Assembly: GCA_029287535.1 (NCBI GenBank)
Contig: JARFQY010000332.1
Coordinates: 1 to 45,656 of the forward strand
Source of the DNA: Filomicrobium sp.
GTDB taxonomy: Bacteria > Pseudomonadota > Alphaproteobacteria > Rhizobiales > Hyphomicrobiaceae
DNA length: 45,656 nucleotides
Reading direction: 5' to 3'
This document shows positions 34,916-44,098 of this stretch, piece by piece; position 1 is the first letter of the stretch; the number at the start of each line of letters is the position of its first letter. The notes beneath the pieces were generated by a model that saw only the letters and a program-made list of their open reading frames with translations, was not told the DNA's origin and searched no databases. Both the position numbers and the translations under genes were made by a program.

Positions 34916-34931
34916 TGTTTCACGTGAATCT
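34916..34931. promoter_or_regulatory. Putative parS site (ParB-binding)
   Basis: TGTTTCACGTGAATCT matches the parS consensus TGTTTCACGTGAAACA at 14 of 16 positions and lies in the ccmB-ccmC gap. It shares the 13-base core TTTCACGTGAATC with the site at 9151-9166. Both also contain GAATC, a GANTC sequence of the type methylated by CcrM in alphaproteobacteria. The motif is seen; function is inferred. Confidence 0.65.
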
Positions 34932-35029
34932 GCAACCTGAACAAACCATGGCATCGGACGACCAAATTGCCGCGCTAAACCTTGACTGTAGGCGAATTGC
35001 GAAAGTGCCCCGCAATCCTTAGAAATAGA

Positions 35030-35836
35030 ATGATGCAAAAACAGTCGATCACGCAGAAGCTGGCCAATCCGACGCGATTTATGGCGCTTTCCGGGACCCT
35101 CCTGCCCTGGTTGGCGGGCATCGCCGTCATACTCATCGCCTATGGCCTCTACCGCGGATGGACCGCACCGCCCGACTACCAGCAAGGCGAAACGATCCGC
35201 ATCATGTACATTCATGTGCCCTCGGCCTGGCTCGGCATGATGGGCTATGCACTGATTGCCGTTTCCAGCTTCGGTTTGCTCGTGTTCCGCCACCCTCTGG
35301 CGGATGTCTCGGCCAAGGCTGCCGCTCCGATCGGCGCTGCGTTCACTATGTTGGCCCTGGTCACCGGTTCGCTGTGGGGCAAACCGATGTGGGGCACTTA
35401 TTGGGTGTGGGACGCACGTTTGACATCTGTGTTGCTGCTCTTCTTCCTGTATTTGGGCCTGATTGCGCTGCGGACGTCGATCGAGGATGAGTCGCTTGCA
35501 TCAAAATTGACCGCCGTGCTGGCGCTCGTCGGCGTTGTCATTCTTCCGTTTATCAAGATTTCCGTCGAAGGCCTGTCGATCCCGTGGCTCGGCCTTGAGA
35601 TCCCGGCTTGGAACACGCTCCACCAGCCTTCGAGTGTCTTCCGTACGGACGGGCCCAAGATCCACGCGTCCCAGCTCTACCCGCTGTTGTATTCGGCGCT
35701 GGGCTTTACGTTCTTATTCTTCACACTCCATATGAAGGGCATGCGTAATGAGATCCTGCGGCGTCGCGTCAAGGCTCTGCGCATTGCCGAAGTGGATCGG
35801 GCACGTGAAAGAGAGGCTGTCGCCGCAGCCGAGTAA
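35030..35836 (+). CDS. ccmC: Haem exporter / haem-handling protein CcmC
   Basis: Membrane protein of the haem-handling family that delivers haem to CcmE. The 268-residue product has six predicted helices and the periplasmic tryptophan-rich WWD motif WGTYWVWDARLTS (121-133). Two flanking histidines are in the expected places (His62 in YIHVPSAW; one in WNTLHQPSS) and would be the external haem ligands. Two ATGs are adjacent (35030 and 35033); the open frame upstream is short and unsupported. ccmD follows after 15 bases. Confidence 0.95.
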   Translation: MMQKQSITQKLANPTRFMALSGTLLPWLAGIAVILIAYGLYRGWTAPPDYQQGETIRIMYIHVPSAWLGMMGYALIAVSSFGLLVFRHPLADVSAKAAAPIGAAFTMLALVTGSLWGKPMWGTYWVWDARLTSVLLLFFLYLGLIALRTSIEDESLASKLTAVLALVGVVILPFIKISVEGLSIPWLGLEIPAWNTLHQPSSVFRTDGPKIHASQLYPLLYSALGFTFLFFTLHMKGMRNEILRRRVKALRIAEVDRAREREAVAAAE

Positions 35837-35851
35837 GCTTAGAGGAAGCGC

Positions 35852-36028
35852 ATGGATTTAGGACCGCACGCAGCCTTTATCGTTGCAAGTTACGCAGTCT
35901 TTACTCTGGTCCTGGTCAGTCTGACCGCCTGGTTGTTTTATGACGGCGCACGGCAGAAACGCCTGCTCGAAGACCTTGAGGCAAAGGGCGCCCGGCGCCG
36001 TTCCCGTGAAACCGAAGGAACAAAATGA
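35852..36028 (+). CDS. ccmD: Haem exporter protein CcmD
   Basis: Small 58-residue subunit that stabilises CcmABC with CcmE. Starting MDLGPHAAFIVASYAV, it has one transmembrane helix (about 8-30) followed by a charged, Arg-rich cytoplasmic tail, exactly the family layout. The ATG is preceded by AGAGGAAG. It overlaps the ccmG start by four bases (ATGA). Identification rests on size, topology and position between ccmC and ccmG. Confidence 0.9.
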   Translation: MDLGPHAAFIVASYAVFTLVLVSLTAWLFYDGARQKRLLEDLEAKGARRRSRETEGTK

Positions 36029-36630
36029 CCGAGATGAACGCCACAGCTGAAGCTGCGCCGCGCCGCAGAATGGGGTGGGTGCTCGCACCGCTGATCGTCT
36101 TCGCCATGCTTGCGGCGGCTTTCGCCTTTTCGCTATCCCAGGGCGATCCTTCGAAACTGCCCTCGGCGCTCATTGGAAAACAGGCGCCGGAGACCAAGTT
36201 CCCCGCCCTGGCTGGGCTCAAGGACGCCGGCCAACAAATCGAGGGCTTTTCCAGCGAAGCGCTCGGCAAGGGCAAGGTTACGGTTGTAAATTTCTGGGCC
36301 TCATGGTGCGTGCCCTGCGTGCAGGAACACCCACATCTCATGGCGCTTGGCGAACGCACCGGCGTCGCGATTTACGGTGTCAATTACAAAGACCAGCCAT
36401 CAGCGGCGCGCCGTTTCATCGGCCGCTATGGCAACCCGTATGCCAAGGTCGGAACCGACTCGAGCGGCCGAGGCGCAATTGATTGGGGCGTTTACGGCAT
36501 GCCCGAAACGTTCATTCTCGATGGTCGGGGCCGTATCGCCTACAAGCACGTTGGGCCGATCACCGAGCAAAGCCTTAATCGCGAAGTCATCCCAGCCATT
36601 GAAAAGGCGAGAGCCGCCTCAACCAGCTGA
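36025..36630 (+). CDS. ccmG: Thiol:disulphide interchange protein CcmG (DsbE)
   Basis: Membrane-anchored periplasmic thioredoxin that keeps apocytochrome c or CcmH thiols reduced for haem attachment. It has an N-terminal signal anchor (about 16-37), and a thioredoxin fold with WASWCVPC (Cys95, Cys98), the GVNYKD segment and the cis-proline loop GVYGMPETFIL. Its 201-residue length is normal. It overlaps ccmD by four bases and ends three bases before the convergent DUF429 gene. The later genes of the pathway (ccmE, F, H, I) are not in the window and must be elsewhere. Confidence 0.95.
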   Translation: MTEMNATAEAAPRRRMGWVLAPLIVFAMLAAAFAFSLSQGDPSKLPSALIGKQAPETKFPALAGLKDAGQQIEGFSSEALGKGKVTVVNFWASWCVPCVQEHPHLMALGERTGVAIYGVNYKDQPSAARRFIGRYGNPYAKVGTDSSGRGAIDWGVYGMPETFILDGRGRIAYKHVGPITEQSLNREVIPAIEKARAASTS

Positions 36631-36633
36631 TCC

Positions 36634-37365
36634 CTAGCCCCAGATTTCCATCCTCAGCCCCTTGGAATCGAGCTGCGGTTCGCACGGAAATCGATGGCCT
36701 CCCCCGAGTGCTATGTGCGTCGCGGTCCACGAATTGACCGTGGCATCGAGCAGATCGTCTGGCCCCGCATCACTGAGGCGAAAAGGCCTGGACTCTAGGA
36801 ATTCCGGCGCGTAGCCGACGCTTGTCAGCAGCCGCCGGCGCAGCGCCAGACCGGGCGGATAGGCCCGCGATTTCACCTTCTTTGGCTCTTCCAGCGCGAC
36901 TTCGCCGTTGAGAGCCCAAAACGCCACCTCCGGGTGGACTTCCAGCACATGCGCCTGCAACTCAGGACTCATCAGTGCATCGACCTCGCGGATCTTCGGA
37001 AACAGGTGAAACGTCTGCTTTGAGACCTTCTTCGGAGGATCGGACTTCTCCAATGCCACGCGACAGGCTTCTGAGTAGTCTTCACACATGACCGCCCCGC
37101 GCGCCGGCACCGCGAAAACGGACGATTGCCGGCCTCCAAGACGGGACCGGGCTTCACGATCGCATGGCCGGCCGCCGGCTCCAACGCGGTCCGGCAGCCC
37201 GATTGGAATATCGACCGCAATGATCTTTGGTGGCGGGCTGAGCGCCAAAACCTCGGCGAAACTGGCCTTCAGACTGGCTTGGGCCTGACTGGCGTCGTCG
37301 ATAGGCCGGCTCACCACAAGCCATCCGCCACGGCATCCATCAACTCCGGCCACATGTCCGCTCAT
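36634..37365 (-). CDS. DUF429 protein, predicted RNase H-fold nuclease
   Basis: The 243-residue product opens with GVDGCRGGW (Asp9) and has VDIPIGLP (Asp52), EVHPEVAFWALNG and DDLLDATVNSW. These are the acidic positions that led to prediction of an RNase H-like nuclease fold for DUF429; activity is unproven. No signal or membrane segment is visible. The ATG overlaps the pyridoxal-kinase-like stop (ATGA), so it is translated with a vitamin B6 enzyme for no obvious reason. It converges with ccmG three bases away. Confidence 0.82.
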   Translation of the reverse strand: MSGHVAGVDGCRGGWLVVSRPIDDASQAQASLKASFAEVLALSPPPKIIAVDIPIGLPDRVGAGGRPCDREARSRLGGRQSSVFAVPARGAVMCEDYSEACRVALEKSDPPKKVSKQTFHLFPKIREVDALMSPELQAHVLEVHPEVAFWALNGEVALEEPKKVKSRAYPPGLALRRRLLTSVGYAPEFLESRPFRLSDAGPDDLLDATVNSWTATHIALGGGHRFPCEPQLDSKGLRMEIWG

Positions 37366-38183
37366 GCGCGAGCCACGGCGGCGGGCTCAACCGCAACAGC
37401 CCTTGTTATCGTTTCGATGAGATTGAGTTCTTCCGCGCCCAGGCTCGCCTCGATGACCACCAGCACACCGGCGGTTGCCCGCGCCATGGCTTCTGTTGTG
37501 GTCCGGCCCGCCAGCAAATGCCCGAGAAGCAAGGCGGCGAAGAGATCCCCGGTGCCATGAGGCACCGCGTCATATCGGCGGGTTACGGCCCGCTCCTCCG
37601 TCTCATCGCATATGACGTTGGCCAGCAGTCCCTTGCCTGCCGGCACGGATGTGGCGACGAAAAGGGCCTGTCCACGCCCTTGTGCCGCCGCTGCTGCTTG
37701 CTCTGGCTGGTCGACGTCCTCACCGGTAAGCCAACCAAGTTCGAACCGGTTTGGGGTCACGATATCCGAGATCGCCAACAGCTCCTTACGAATGGCCTCT
37801 GCCAGCTCCTGGGCGACATACAACCCTTTGGGTTCGTCGCCAATCACCGGGTCGCACAGGTAGACGACTTGGTCATTGTTCCTACGAAGCTGGACGATGC
37901 GATCGCGTACGGCCCCGACAAAGTCCGTGTCGGGCAAATAGCCCGTAATGACGCCATCAACGTTGTTCAGCCAGCCGTTGGCCTCAAGTCCTTCGGTGAT
38001 CTCCAGGAAACTCTCAATTGGGACCCGCGAGCCGCCGACCTGCTTGTAACCGTAGTGGGAGGATAACACGACGGTCGGCAGGGAGATCACCTGGTGACCC
38101 AGCCCTTGCAGGGCCGGCACGACGGCCGCCAAGCCGACGTGGCCGTAGGCCACATAAGATGAAATCGCAAGAATGCGGGCCAT
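37362..38183 (-). CDS. pdxY: Pyridoxal kinase (PdxY/PdxK type)
   Basis: Ribokinase-fold enzyme phosphorylating pyridoxal (or pyridoxine) in B6 salvage. The 273-residue product shows the substrate-side start AISSYVAYGHVG, LPTVVLSSHYGY, CDPVIGDEPKGLYV (about 112-125), PNRFELGWLTG (about 147-157) and the catalytic anion-hole loop PHGTGDLFAAL. Some residues differ from the E. coli signatures (HGTGD instead of GTGDLF with Val before it), but the subfamily is clear. The ATG at 38181-38183 begins directly at the fold; an upstream extension of 20 codons is open but unsupported. It is divergent from the Mcl-like gene. Confidence 0.88.
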   Translation of the reverse strand: MARILAISSYVAYGHVGLAAVVPALQGLGHQVISLPTVVLSSHYGYKQVGGSRVPIESFLEITEGLEANGWLNNVDGVITGYLPDTDFVGAVRDRIVQLRRNNDQVVYLCDPVIGDEPKGLYVAQELAEAIRKELLAISDIVTPNRFELGWLTGEDVDQPEQAAAAAQGRGQALFVATSVPAGKGLLANVICDETEERAVTRRYDAVPHGTGDLFAALLLGHLLAGRTTTEAMARATAGVLVVIEASLGAEELNLIETITRAVAVEPAAVARA

Positions 38184-38397
38184 GGGCGAACAGAATCCTT
38201 CGTCCGGTCGGGAAATGAGGCCGCCAAACCGTCCAATTTGCAAGGCTGTTGGATCATATCCCCTGCCGTACTGGCCATGCGTCCTTTGTTGGTTTGCGTT
38301 TCCCGGCCCCTTGATTAATCTCGCGCCGCAAAAAAAGACAACTCACCCCGCTCAGGGGCCTCAACGAGGGCCAACCCCACTCAAGAAGGAGCATCGC

Positions 38398-39279
38398 ATG
38401 GATGTCCGCCCGCGCCGCAGCGTCCTCTATATGCCCGGATCCAACGACCGCGCATTGGAAAAGGCCAAGACAATTCCCGCTGACGCCTTGATTCTCGATC
38501 TCGAGGACGCGGTGGCGCCCGACGCCAAAAAAGAAGCGCGCGAGAAGGTCTGCGCGGCGGTGAGGAACGGCGGGTACGGTAAGCGTGAGCTCATTATTCG
38601 CGTCAATGCACTGGAGACAACTTGGGGAGCCGATGACCTGAAAGCGGCCTCTGAGGCAGGCCCGGATGCCATCCTCGTTCCGAAGGTCGGCCGGCCGGGC
38701 GATATCATCTCGGCTGCCAAGGTCGTCACCGCCTACAATGCGCCTGACAAGACGATGCTCTGGGCGATGATGGAAACGCCAATGTCGATCCTGAACGTTC
38801 GCGAAATCGCGATGGCCGGCATTGAGCGTGAGCACCGGCTCACCTGCCTCGTGATGGGCACCAACGATCTCATCAAGGAGTCCCATGCTCGAGCGTACGA
38901 GGATCGCTTCGCGGTTGTGCCGTGGCTGGCCATGACCATTGTTGCTGCCCGCGCATACGGCCTCGATGTGTTGGATGGCGTCTACAATGAGTTCCGCGAT
39001 ATGGAAGGCCTGCGCCGTGAATGCGAACACGGCCGTACGCTCGGTATGGACGGCAAGACACTGATCCACCCCGCGCAGGTCGAGATTACGAACGAGATTT
39101 TCTCCCCATCGGAGGAGGAAGTCGCATGGTCGCGCAAGATCATTGCGGAGTTCAAACAGCCCGAGAACGCGGCAAAAGGCGTCATCACGGTCGACGGCAA
39201 AATGGTCGAAAGACTTCATTTGCAGATGGCCGAACGGACGGTGGCGATTGCAGAAGCGATTTCTGAAATGGGCGCCTAG
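38398..39279 (+). CDS. HpcH/HpaI (CitE-like) CoA-ester lyase, similar to (3S)-malyl-CoA thioesterase Mcl2
   Basis: TIM-barrel, Mg-dependent CoA-ester lyase or thioesterase of 293 residues. RRSVLYMPGSNDRALEKA at the start, DALILDLEDAVAPDAK near 29-44, LWAMMETPMSIL near 121-132, VMGTNDLIKE and DGKTLIHPAQ are all present. The pattern resembles Rhodobacter Mcl2 (malyl-CoA thioesterase) more than bifunctional Mcl1, so malyl-CoA/methylmalyl-CoA lyase activity should not be assumed. A strong AAGGAG site precedes the ATG. It is followed 46 bases later by a mesaconyl-CoA hydratase-like gene, which implies acyl-CoA chemistry of the ethylmalonyl-CoA, malyl-CoA or citramalyl-CoA kind. (S)-citramalyl-CoA lyase is an alternative. 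Confidence 0.85.
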   Translation: MDVRPRRSVLYMPGSNDRALEKAKTIPADALILDLEDAVAPDAKKEAREKVCAAVRNGGYGKRELIIRVNALETTWGADDLKAASEAGPDAILVPKVGRPGDIISAAKVVTAYNAPDKTMLWAMMETPMSILNVREIAMAGIEREHRLTCLVMGTNDLIKESHARAYEDRFAVVPWLAMTIVAARAYGLDVLDGVYNEFRDMEGLRRECEHGRTLGMDGKTLIHPAQVEITNEIFSPSEEEVAWSRKIIAEFKQPENAAKGVITVDGKMVERLHLQMAERTVAIAEAISEMGA

Positions 39280-39325
39280 GCCATCACGTCGCGTGCGGTG
39301 ATACAAAGGGACAAGAAGAGCGATC

Positions 39326-40384
39326 ATGGCAGTAACGAAAACCAACCCGGGTAATTTCTTTGAGGATTTCTCCCCGGGGCAGGTCATCCGCCACGCCACG
39401 CCGCGTACGGTCACCCGCGGCGACGGCGCCCTTTACATGGGCCTCTTCGGCCCGAGGTTCGCCGTCCAGTCCTCCGCGGCTTTTGCCCGTGCGCTTGGTT
39501 ATCCCGACAGTCCGCTTGACGACATGTTGGTCTTCCACACCGTGTTCGGCAAAACGGTTCCCGACGTTTCGCTCAATGCTGTCGCCAATCTCGGATATGC
39601 CTCTTGCCGATTTCTTCAGCCCGTCTTCCCAGGCACAACCCTTTCGACGGTCTCCGAAGTCATTGGCGTCAAAGAGAATTCAAACGGTAAGACCGGCACC
39701 GTCTACGTTCGCTCGACCGGCTACACCGAGACGGGTGACAAGGTGCTCGAATACACACGTTGGGTGATGGTGCGAAAACGAGATCCCGGTACGCCCGCAC
39801 CGGAACCGGTGGTGCCCGAGTTGCCCGACCGGGTCGCTCCCCAGGATCTGGCAACGGCCGTTCCCCGGATCGACGTTTCAAAGTACGATTTCGATCTGGC
39901 TGGAAGTCCGCATCGCTGGGGCGACTACGAGGTCGGCGAGAAAATCGACCACGTCGATGGCATGACGGTCGAAGAAGCCGAACACCAGATCGCGACACGG
40001 TTGTTTCAGAACACCGCCAAAGTCCATTTCAATCAACACACCGAGTCCCAGGGCCGTTTTGGCCGCCGATTGATCTATGGCGGCGTTGTCATTTCGGTTG
40101 CGCGGGCACTGTCGTTCAACGGTTTGGCCAATGCATTCCATATCGCGGCCATCAACGGCGGACGCCACGTCGCCCCGCTGTTCGCCGGCGATACCGTTTA
40201 TGCCTGGTCAGAGGTATTGGAGCGCGCCGAAATACCCGGTCGCGATGACGTGGGCGCTCTGCGCGTTCGCCTTGTGGCGACCAAGGACCAGGATTGCGGT
40301 GCGCATCCGTTGCTGTTGGACGACGGAAAGTATCAAGAAAACGTGATTCTCGATCTCGACCTATGGCTTGTTCTGCCGCGTTGA
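39326..40384 (+). CDS. mch: Mesaconyl-CoA hydratase-like MaoC-family dehydratase
   Basis: Double-hotdog (R)-specific hydratase, similar in length (352 residues) and layout to mesaconyl-CoA hydratase of the ethylmalonyl-CoA pathway (2-methylmalyl-CoA to or from mesaconyl-CoA). It has FFEDFSPGQVIRHATPRTVTRGD near the start, a first hotdog to about 170, and a second from about 185. The conserved FNQHTESQGRFGRRLIYGGVVIS region holds the active-site residues. It is paired with a CoA-ester lyase gene and lies 211 bases upstream of sdhC, placing it next to the enzyme that handles succinate from this chemistry. Reaction direction is not determinable. Confidence 0.85.
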   Translation: MAVTKTNPGNFFEDFSPGQVIRHATPRTVTRGDGALYMGLFGPRFAVQSSAAFARALGYPDSPLDDMLVFHTVFGKTVPDVSLNAVANLGYASCRFLQPVFPGTTLSTVSEVIGVKENSNGKTGTVYVRSTGYTETGDKVLEYTRWVMVRKRDPGTPAPEPVVPELPDRVAPQDLATAVPRIDVSKYDFDLAGSPHRWGDYEVGEKIDHVDGMTVEEAEHQIATRLFQNTAKVHFNQHTESQGRFGRRLIYGGVVISVARALSFNGLANAFHIAAINGGRHVAPLFAGDTVYAWSEVLERAEIPGRDDVGALRVRLVATKDQDCGAHPLLLDDGKYQENVILDLDLWLVLPR

Positions 40385-40595
40385 CTTCGGACGGTCGAAC
40401 GCCGGCGCAAGTTAAGTCATATGTTCAGCTTGCCGCCTGTTCGGCCAGTTTGCTTTGAGCTCTCGCCGGCCCAGTTGCGAACTAAGGCGGATCACCTCTG
40501 GCGCTTTGCCATTAGGCGCATTGCCGCAACGCAGCATCCAGGCTAAACAGCCAATCGAACATAACGATCTGCCGACAACCAATTTGGAGATGTGA

Positions 40596-41003
40596 ATGTC
40601 CGACGCGAGAACGGCGCACGGCACCGATAACCGACCACTTTCGCCGCATCTCCAGGTCTACCGTCCCTTGATCAACATGGTCATGTCGATCCTGCACAGG
40701 ATGACAGGCGCGGCGCTCTACTTCGGTTCGCTGTTGTTGGCCTGGTGGCTGGTTGCGGCAGCGATTGGCCCCGAGTACTTCGAATTCGTCAACTCCATAT
40801 TCGGTAGTCTGTTAGGCAAGATAGTGCTGTTCGGTTTCACCTGGGCCCTGCTGCACCACATGATGGGTGGCATCCGTCACTTCATTTGGGACACCGGCCG
40901 CGGGTTAGACATTGCGACGGTTAAGTCGCTCTCGATCATGTCGGGCGTCGTTTCGGTGGCCGCCACGCTTCTGGTGTGGGCCATCGCCATGGCCGCTGGC
41001 TAG
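40596..41003 (+). CDS. sdhC: Succinate dehydrogenase cytochrome b556 subunit
   Basis: Membrane anchor of complex II. The 135-residue product shows the family start RPLSPHLQVYRP (13-24), the quinone-site SILHRMTGAALY (31-42), three helices, and the haem-ligand region HHMMGGIRHFIWD with His88 in the ligand position. GGAG lies six bases upstream of the ATG. It is the first gene of the rightward sdhC-sdhD-sdhA-orf-sdhB cluster; sdhD follows after 34 bases. Confidence 0.96.
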   Translation: MSDARTAHGTDNRPLSPHLQVYRPLINMVMSILHRMTGAALYFGSLLLAWWLVAAAIGPEYFEFVNSIFGSLLGKIVLFGFTWALLHHMMGGIRHFIWDTGRGLDIATVKSLSIMSGVVSVAATLLVWAIAMAAG

Positions 41004-41037
41004 CCAAGCTTTATACGTTCGCGACGGAGCAACTCTT

Positions 41038-41415
41038 ATGAACATGCGCACACCGCTCAAAAACGCTCGGCGCCTGGGCTCGGCCAAGGAAGGCGCCGAT
41101 CATTTTTGGATGCAGCGCGTCACAGCCGTCGCCAACCTTTTCTTGGGGCTCTTCCTCGTCTGGTTGATCGCGAGTTTGGCTGGCGCTGATTACACAACGG
41201 TTTCGTCAACGTTGGCCAATCCAATCGTCGCGATATTGCTGATGCTGCTGATCGTTTCGGCCGCGATTCACATGCGACTTGGAATGCAGGTCATCATTGA
41301 GGATTACATTACCGGCGAAGGCACGAAGATCGTTTTTCTGCTGCTGAACAACTTCTTTGCAATCCTCGTCGCTGCGGCAAGCGTATGGGCGATACTGAAG
41401 CTCAGCTTCGCCTGA
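41038..41415 (+). CDS. sdhD: Succinate dehydrogenase hydrophobic membrane anchor subunit
   Basis: Second membrane subunit of complex II. The 125-residue product has the basic start [19 protein letters not shown], the segment [13 protein letters not shown] (about 22-34) and three transmembrane helices. [18 protein letters not shown] contains the putative haem-ligand His and the conserved acidic pair. The ATG at 41038 has CGGAG eight bases upstream; a second ATG two codons later is possible. sdhA follows after 43 bases. Confidence 0.95.
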   Translation: MNMRTPLKNARRLGSAKEGADHFWMQRVTAVANLFLGLFLVWLIASLAGADYTTVSSTLANPIVAILLMLLIVSAAIHMRLGMQVIIEDYITGEGTKIVFLLLNNFFAILVAAASVWAILKLSFA

Positions 41416-41458
41416 GGAACAAACCTCACCAAAAAGGTCAAAGGTAAGAGGTATCAGC

Positions 41459-43264
41459 ATGGCTGCATTAAATGGCAAAGCCTACACGACCATCGATCAC
41501 ACCTATGATGTCGTTGTGGTTGGCGCGGGCGGCGCGGGTCTACGCGCGACGCTGGGTTGCGCTGAGGCCGGCCTCAAAACGGCTTGTGTGACTAAGGTCT
41601 TCCCGACCCGTTCCCACACGGTGGCCGCTCAGGGAGGTGTCGCCGCTTCTCTTGGCAACATGGGCCCCGACAACTGGCGCTGGCACATGTACGACACCGT
41701 TAAGGGGTCTGACTGGCTCGGCGACCAGGACTCGATTGAATACCTGTGCCGCCAGGCTCCCGCCGCCGTATACGAACTCGAACACTATGGTGTTCCCTTC
41801 TCGAGGACCGAGGACGGTCGCATCTACCAGCGACCCTTCGGCGGCATGACCACAGAGTTTGGTGAGGGTCCACCCGCGCAAAGAACCTGCGCGGCAGCCG
41901 ACCGCACGGGCCACGCCATGCTGCACACGCTTTACGGCCAATCGCTGCGCTATTCGGCGGAGTTCTTCATCGAGTACTTCGCACTCGATCTCATGATGGA
42001 TGCCGAAGGGGCCTGTCGTGGCGTCGTTGCCATGTCGCTTGAGGATGGCACGATCCATCGTTTCCGCGCCAAGAAAACAATTCTGGCCACCGGGGGTTAC
42101 GGCCGAGCCTATTTCTCCTGCACCTCCGCGCACACCTGCACGGGCGACGGTAACGCCATGGTGCTGCGCGCAGGTCTGCCGCTGCAGGACATGGAGTTTG
42201 TTCAGTTCCACCCGACCGGTATTTACGGTGCCGGCGTGCTCATCACCGAAGGGGCCCGTGGCGAAGGCGGCTATCTCACCAATTCCGAGGGCGAGCGCTT
42301 CATGGAACGTTACGCGCCCTCAGCCAAGGACCTGGCTTCCCGCGATGTGGTTTCCCGCTCGATGACAATGGAAATCCGCGACGGCCGCGGCCACGGCGCG
42401 GACGGCGATCATATCCATCTGCATCTTGATCACCTTGATCCTGACATCCTTGCCGAGCGGCTGCCTGGAATCACCGAGAATGCCAATGTCTTTGCCGGTG
42501 TTGATCTGCGTCGCGAACCGATCCCCGTGATCCCGACGGTCCACTACAACATGGGAGGGATTCCGACAAACTACCATGGAGAGGTCGTCACCTTGAAGAA
42601 TGGCGATCCCGACCATGTGGTTCCGGGTCTTATGGCCATTGGCGAAGCCGCCTGCGTCTCGGTGCATGGCGCCAATCGCCTTGGTTCGAATTCGCTCATA
42701 GACTTGGTCGTCTTTGGCCGCGCTGCAGGGCTGCGCTGCGCTGATGTCGTCGAGCCTGGCGAACAGCCAGATATTCCATCGGAAGCTTACGAGCCAGCAC
42801 TTGCTCGCCTCGATCGTTTGCGCCACGCCGCCGGCGGAACCCCAACCGCGGAGTTGCGTTTGAGGATGCAAAAGGTGATGCAGACGAACTGTGCGGTCTT
42901 CCGCGATGGGCCGGTACTCGAAGAAGGCGTCCAGCTTATTAATGAGATTTGGAGCGGCTCCGACGACATCCGTGTTTCGGACCGTTCACTCGTTTGGAAC
43001 TCCGACCTGATCGAGACGCTGGAGTATGACAATCTCATCTCCCAGGCTGCCGTCACCGTGACTGGTGCGGCCAACCGCACCGAGAGCCGCGGAGCACACG
43101 CTCGCGAGGATTATCCTAACCGCGACGATACGGAGTGGATGAAACACACGCTGGCTTGGGCTGACTACGCGAAGCATGACGTGAGTCTCGATTTCCGCCC
43201 TGTGCACACCTACACGCTCACCAACGAAATGCACTATGTCGAGCCCAAGGCTCGCGTGTACTAG
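41459..43264 (+). CDS. sdhA: Succinate dehydrogenase flavoprotein subunit
   Basis: Catalytic subunit of complex II with covalent FAD. The 601-residue product shows the Rossmann GAGGAGLRA (22-30) and [13 protein letters not shown] with His53 as the FAD attachment residue. The mobile-domain active-site region HPTGIYGAG is present, as are the [13 protein letters not shown] and ALGEAAC-type [20 protein letters not shown] motifs. Its length is normal. The next gene is an unknown ORF, not sdhB, which is separated by about 980 bases. Confidence 0.97.
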   Translation: MAALNGKAYTTIDHTYDVVVVGAGGAGLRATLGCAEAGLKTACVTKVFPTRSHTVAAQGGVAASLGNMGPDNWRWHMYDTVKGSDWLGDQDSIEYLCRQAPAAVYELEHYGVPFSRTEDGRIYQRPFGGMTTEFGEGPPAQRTCAAADRTGHAMLHTLYGQSLRYSAEFFIEYFALDLMMDAEGACRGVVAMSLEDGTIHRFRAKKTILATGGYGRAYFSCTSAHTCTGDGNAMVLRAGLPLQDMEFVQFHPTGIYGAGVLITEGARGEGGYLTNSEGERFMERYAPSAKDLASRDVVSRSMTMEIRDGRGHGADGDHIHLHLDHLDPDILAERLPGITENANVFAGVDLRREPIPVIPTVHYNMGGIPTNYHGEVVTLKNGDPDHVVPGLMAIGEAACVSVHGANRLGSNSLIDLVVFGRAAGLRCADVVEPGEQPDIPSEAYEPALARLDRLRHAAGGTPTAELRLRMQKVMQTNCAVFRDGPVLEEGVQLINEIWSGSDDIRVSDRSLVWNSDLIETLEYDNLISQAAVTVTGAANRTESRGAHAREDYPNRDDTEWMKHTLAWADYAKHDVSLDFRPVHTYTLTNEMHYVEPKARVY

Positions 43265-43483
43265 GCAGATTTGTGAGACCCGCCTGCGTCGTTTCAGTGT
43301 TGCGACGGACTTGTTAGTCGGCGTTGGCCCCATGAACTGTTAACAAGGCCGCATCGGGTACCCATACCAACGACGCGGTCTTGCGGCTGACACAGACTCC
43401 GGGCATTGAAACGCCTCGTTTGGCTCGTGTCTCTCAACTGAGAGCGGAGCCGGTGATCATCTGTTTGGCCGGCAGGATCGATC

Positions 43484-44098
43484 TTGAACAAGAAGATACC
43501 GAGAAAGGCAAAGGCGGCCGCCCCAAGCGCCGCTGAAACCACGCGCAATGCGCCAGACCCGTTCGCTGCGGTGCTGCCTGCTCTTGCAGCGCTGGGAGCA
43601 ATTGCTTCGATTGCTACAATCAACTGGTCTGCCGAAGAGAAATCGCCCGAACGCCCGAAATCGCGGCGTAAGGCCAGCACGGCCCTTCGTGATCTTGAGA
43701 CCTGCTGTATGGGCCTCGTTGAGATCTTCCGCCGCTTTCACCGCCATCCCAAGCTGTTCGCCGGCGAAGGCGCGGCGGCCGGCTCACCCCTGAAGTTCGG
43801 CGTTCACGGGACCCGCGTGAGTGCCGAAACCGCGCGCCAATACCAACAGATCGTCAACGACATAGCGTCCATGCTGGTTCTCGCCTCGCAAAACGCCTTT
43901 GATGTCATGTGTGCGGTCGAGGACGGGGAGATCGATGCCCCTGAAGAGATTTTTTTTGGCTTTGGCGAATGTCAGGAGGCGCTGAATGAGCTCATCCAAC
44001 AACGCGCCACGCTGAAAGTCAGTGTTGAAAAGGGCTTCGCCATCGCGAGCCGCCTGGGCCGGCTCGTCGCCGAATTGAAGAAGCACAAGGTCGATTAA
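43484..44098 (+). CDS. Unknown protein inserted between sdhA and sdhB
   Basis: I do not recognise this gene. The 204-residue product has a basic N-terminus (MNKKIPRKAKAAAPSA) and one hydrophobic helix (about 27-47, FAAVLPALAALGAIASIATI), which could be a membrane anchor. A mainly helical, charged region follows, with two adjacent cysteines (near residue 74) and an acidic patch around DGEIDAPEEIFFGFGECQEA. The start is a TTG with CAGGA six bases upstream; composition is protein-like throughout. It lies 219 bases after sdhA and 147 before sdhB on the same strand, so it probably shares their transcript. A role in complex II assembly or in an unrelated process cannot be distinguished. Confidence 0.7.
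   Translation: MNKKIPRKAKAAAPSAAETTRNAPDPFAAVLPALAALGAIASIATINWSAEEKSPERPKSRRKASTALRDLETCCMGLVEIFRRFHRHPKLFAGEGAAAGSPLKFGVHGTRVSAETARQYQQIVNDIASMLVLASQNAFDVMCAVEDGEIDAPEEIFFGFGECQEALNELIQQRATLKVSVEKGFAIASRLGRLVAELKKHKVD

Noticed and set aside
35797-35812. Third CACGTG site as a possible parS
   Set aside because: Only about 11 of 16 consensus matches and located inside ccmC coding sequence.
38254-39414. 386-codon leftward open frame
   Set aside because: Antisense to the Mcl-like gene, whose identity and ribosome-binding site are secure.
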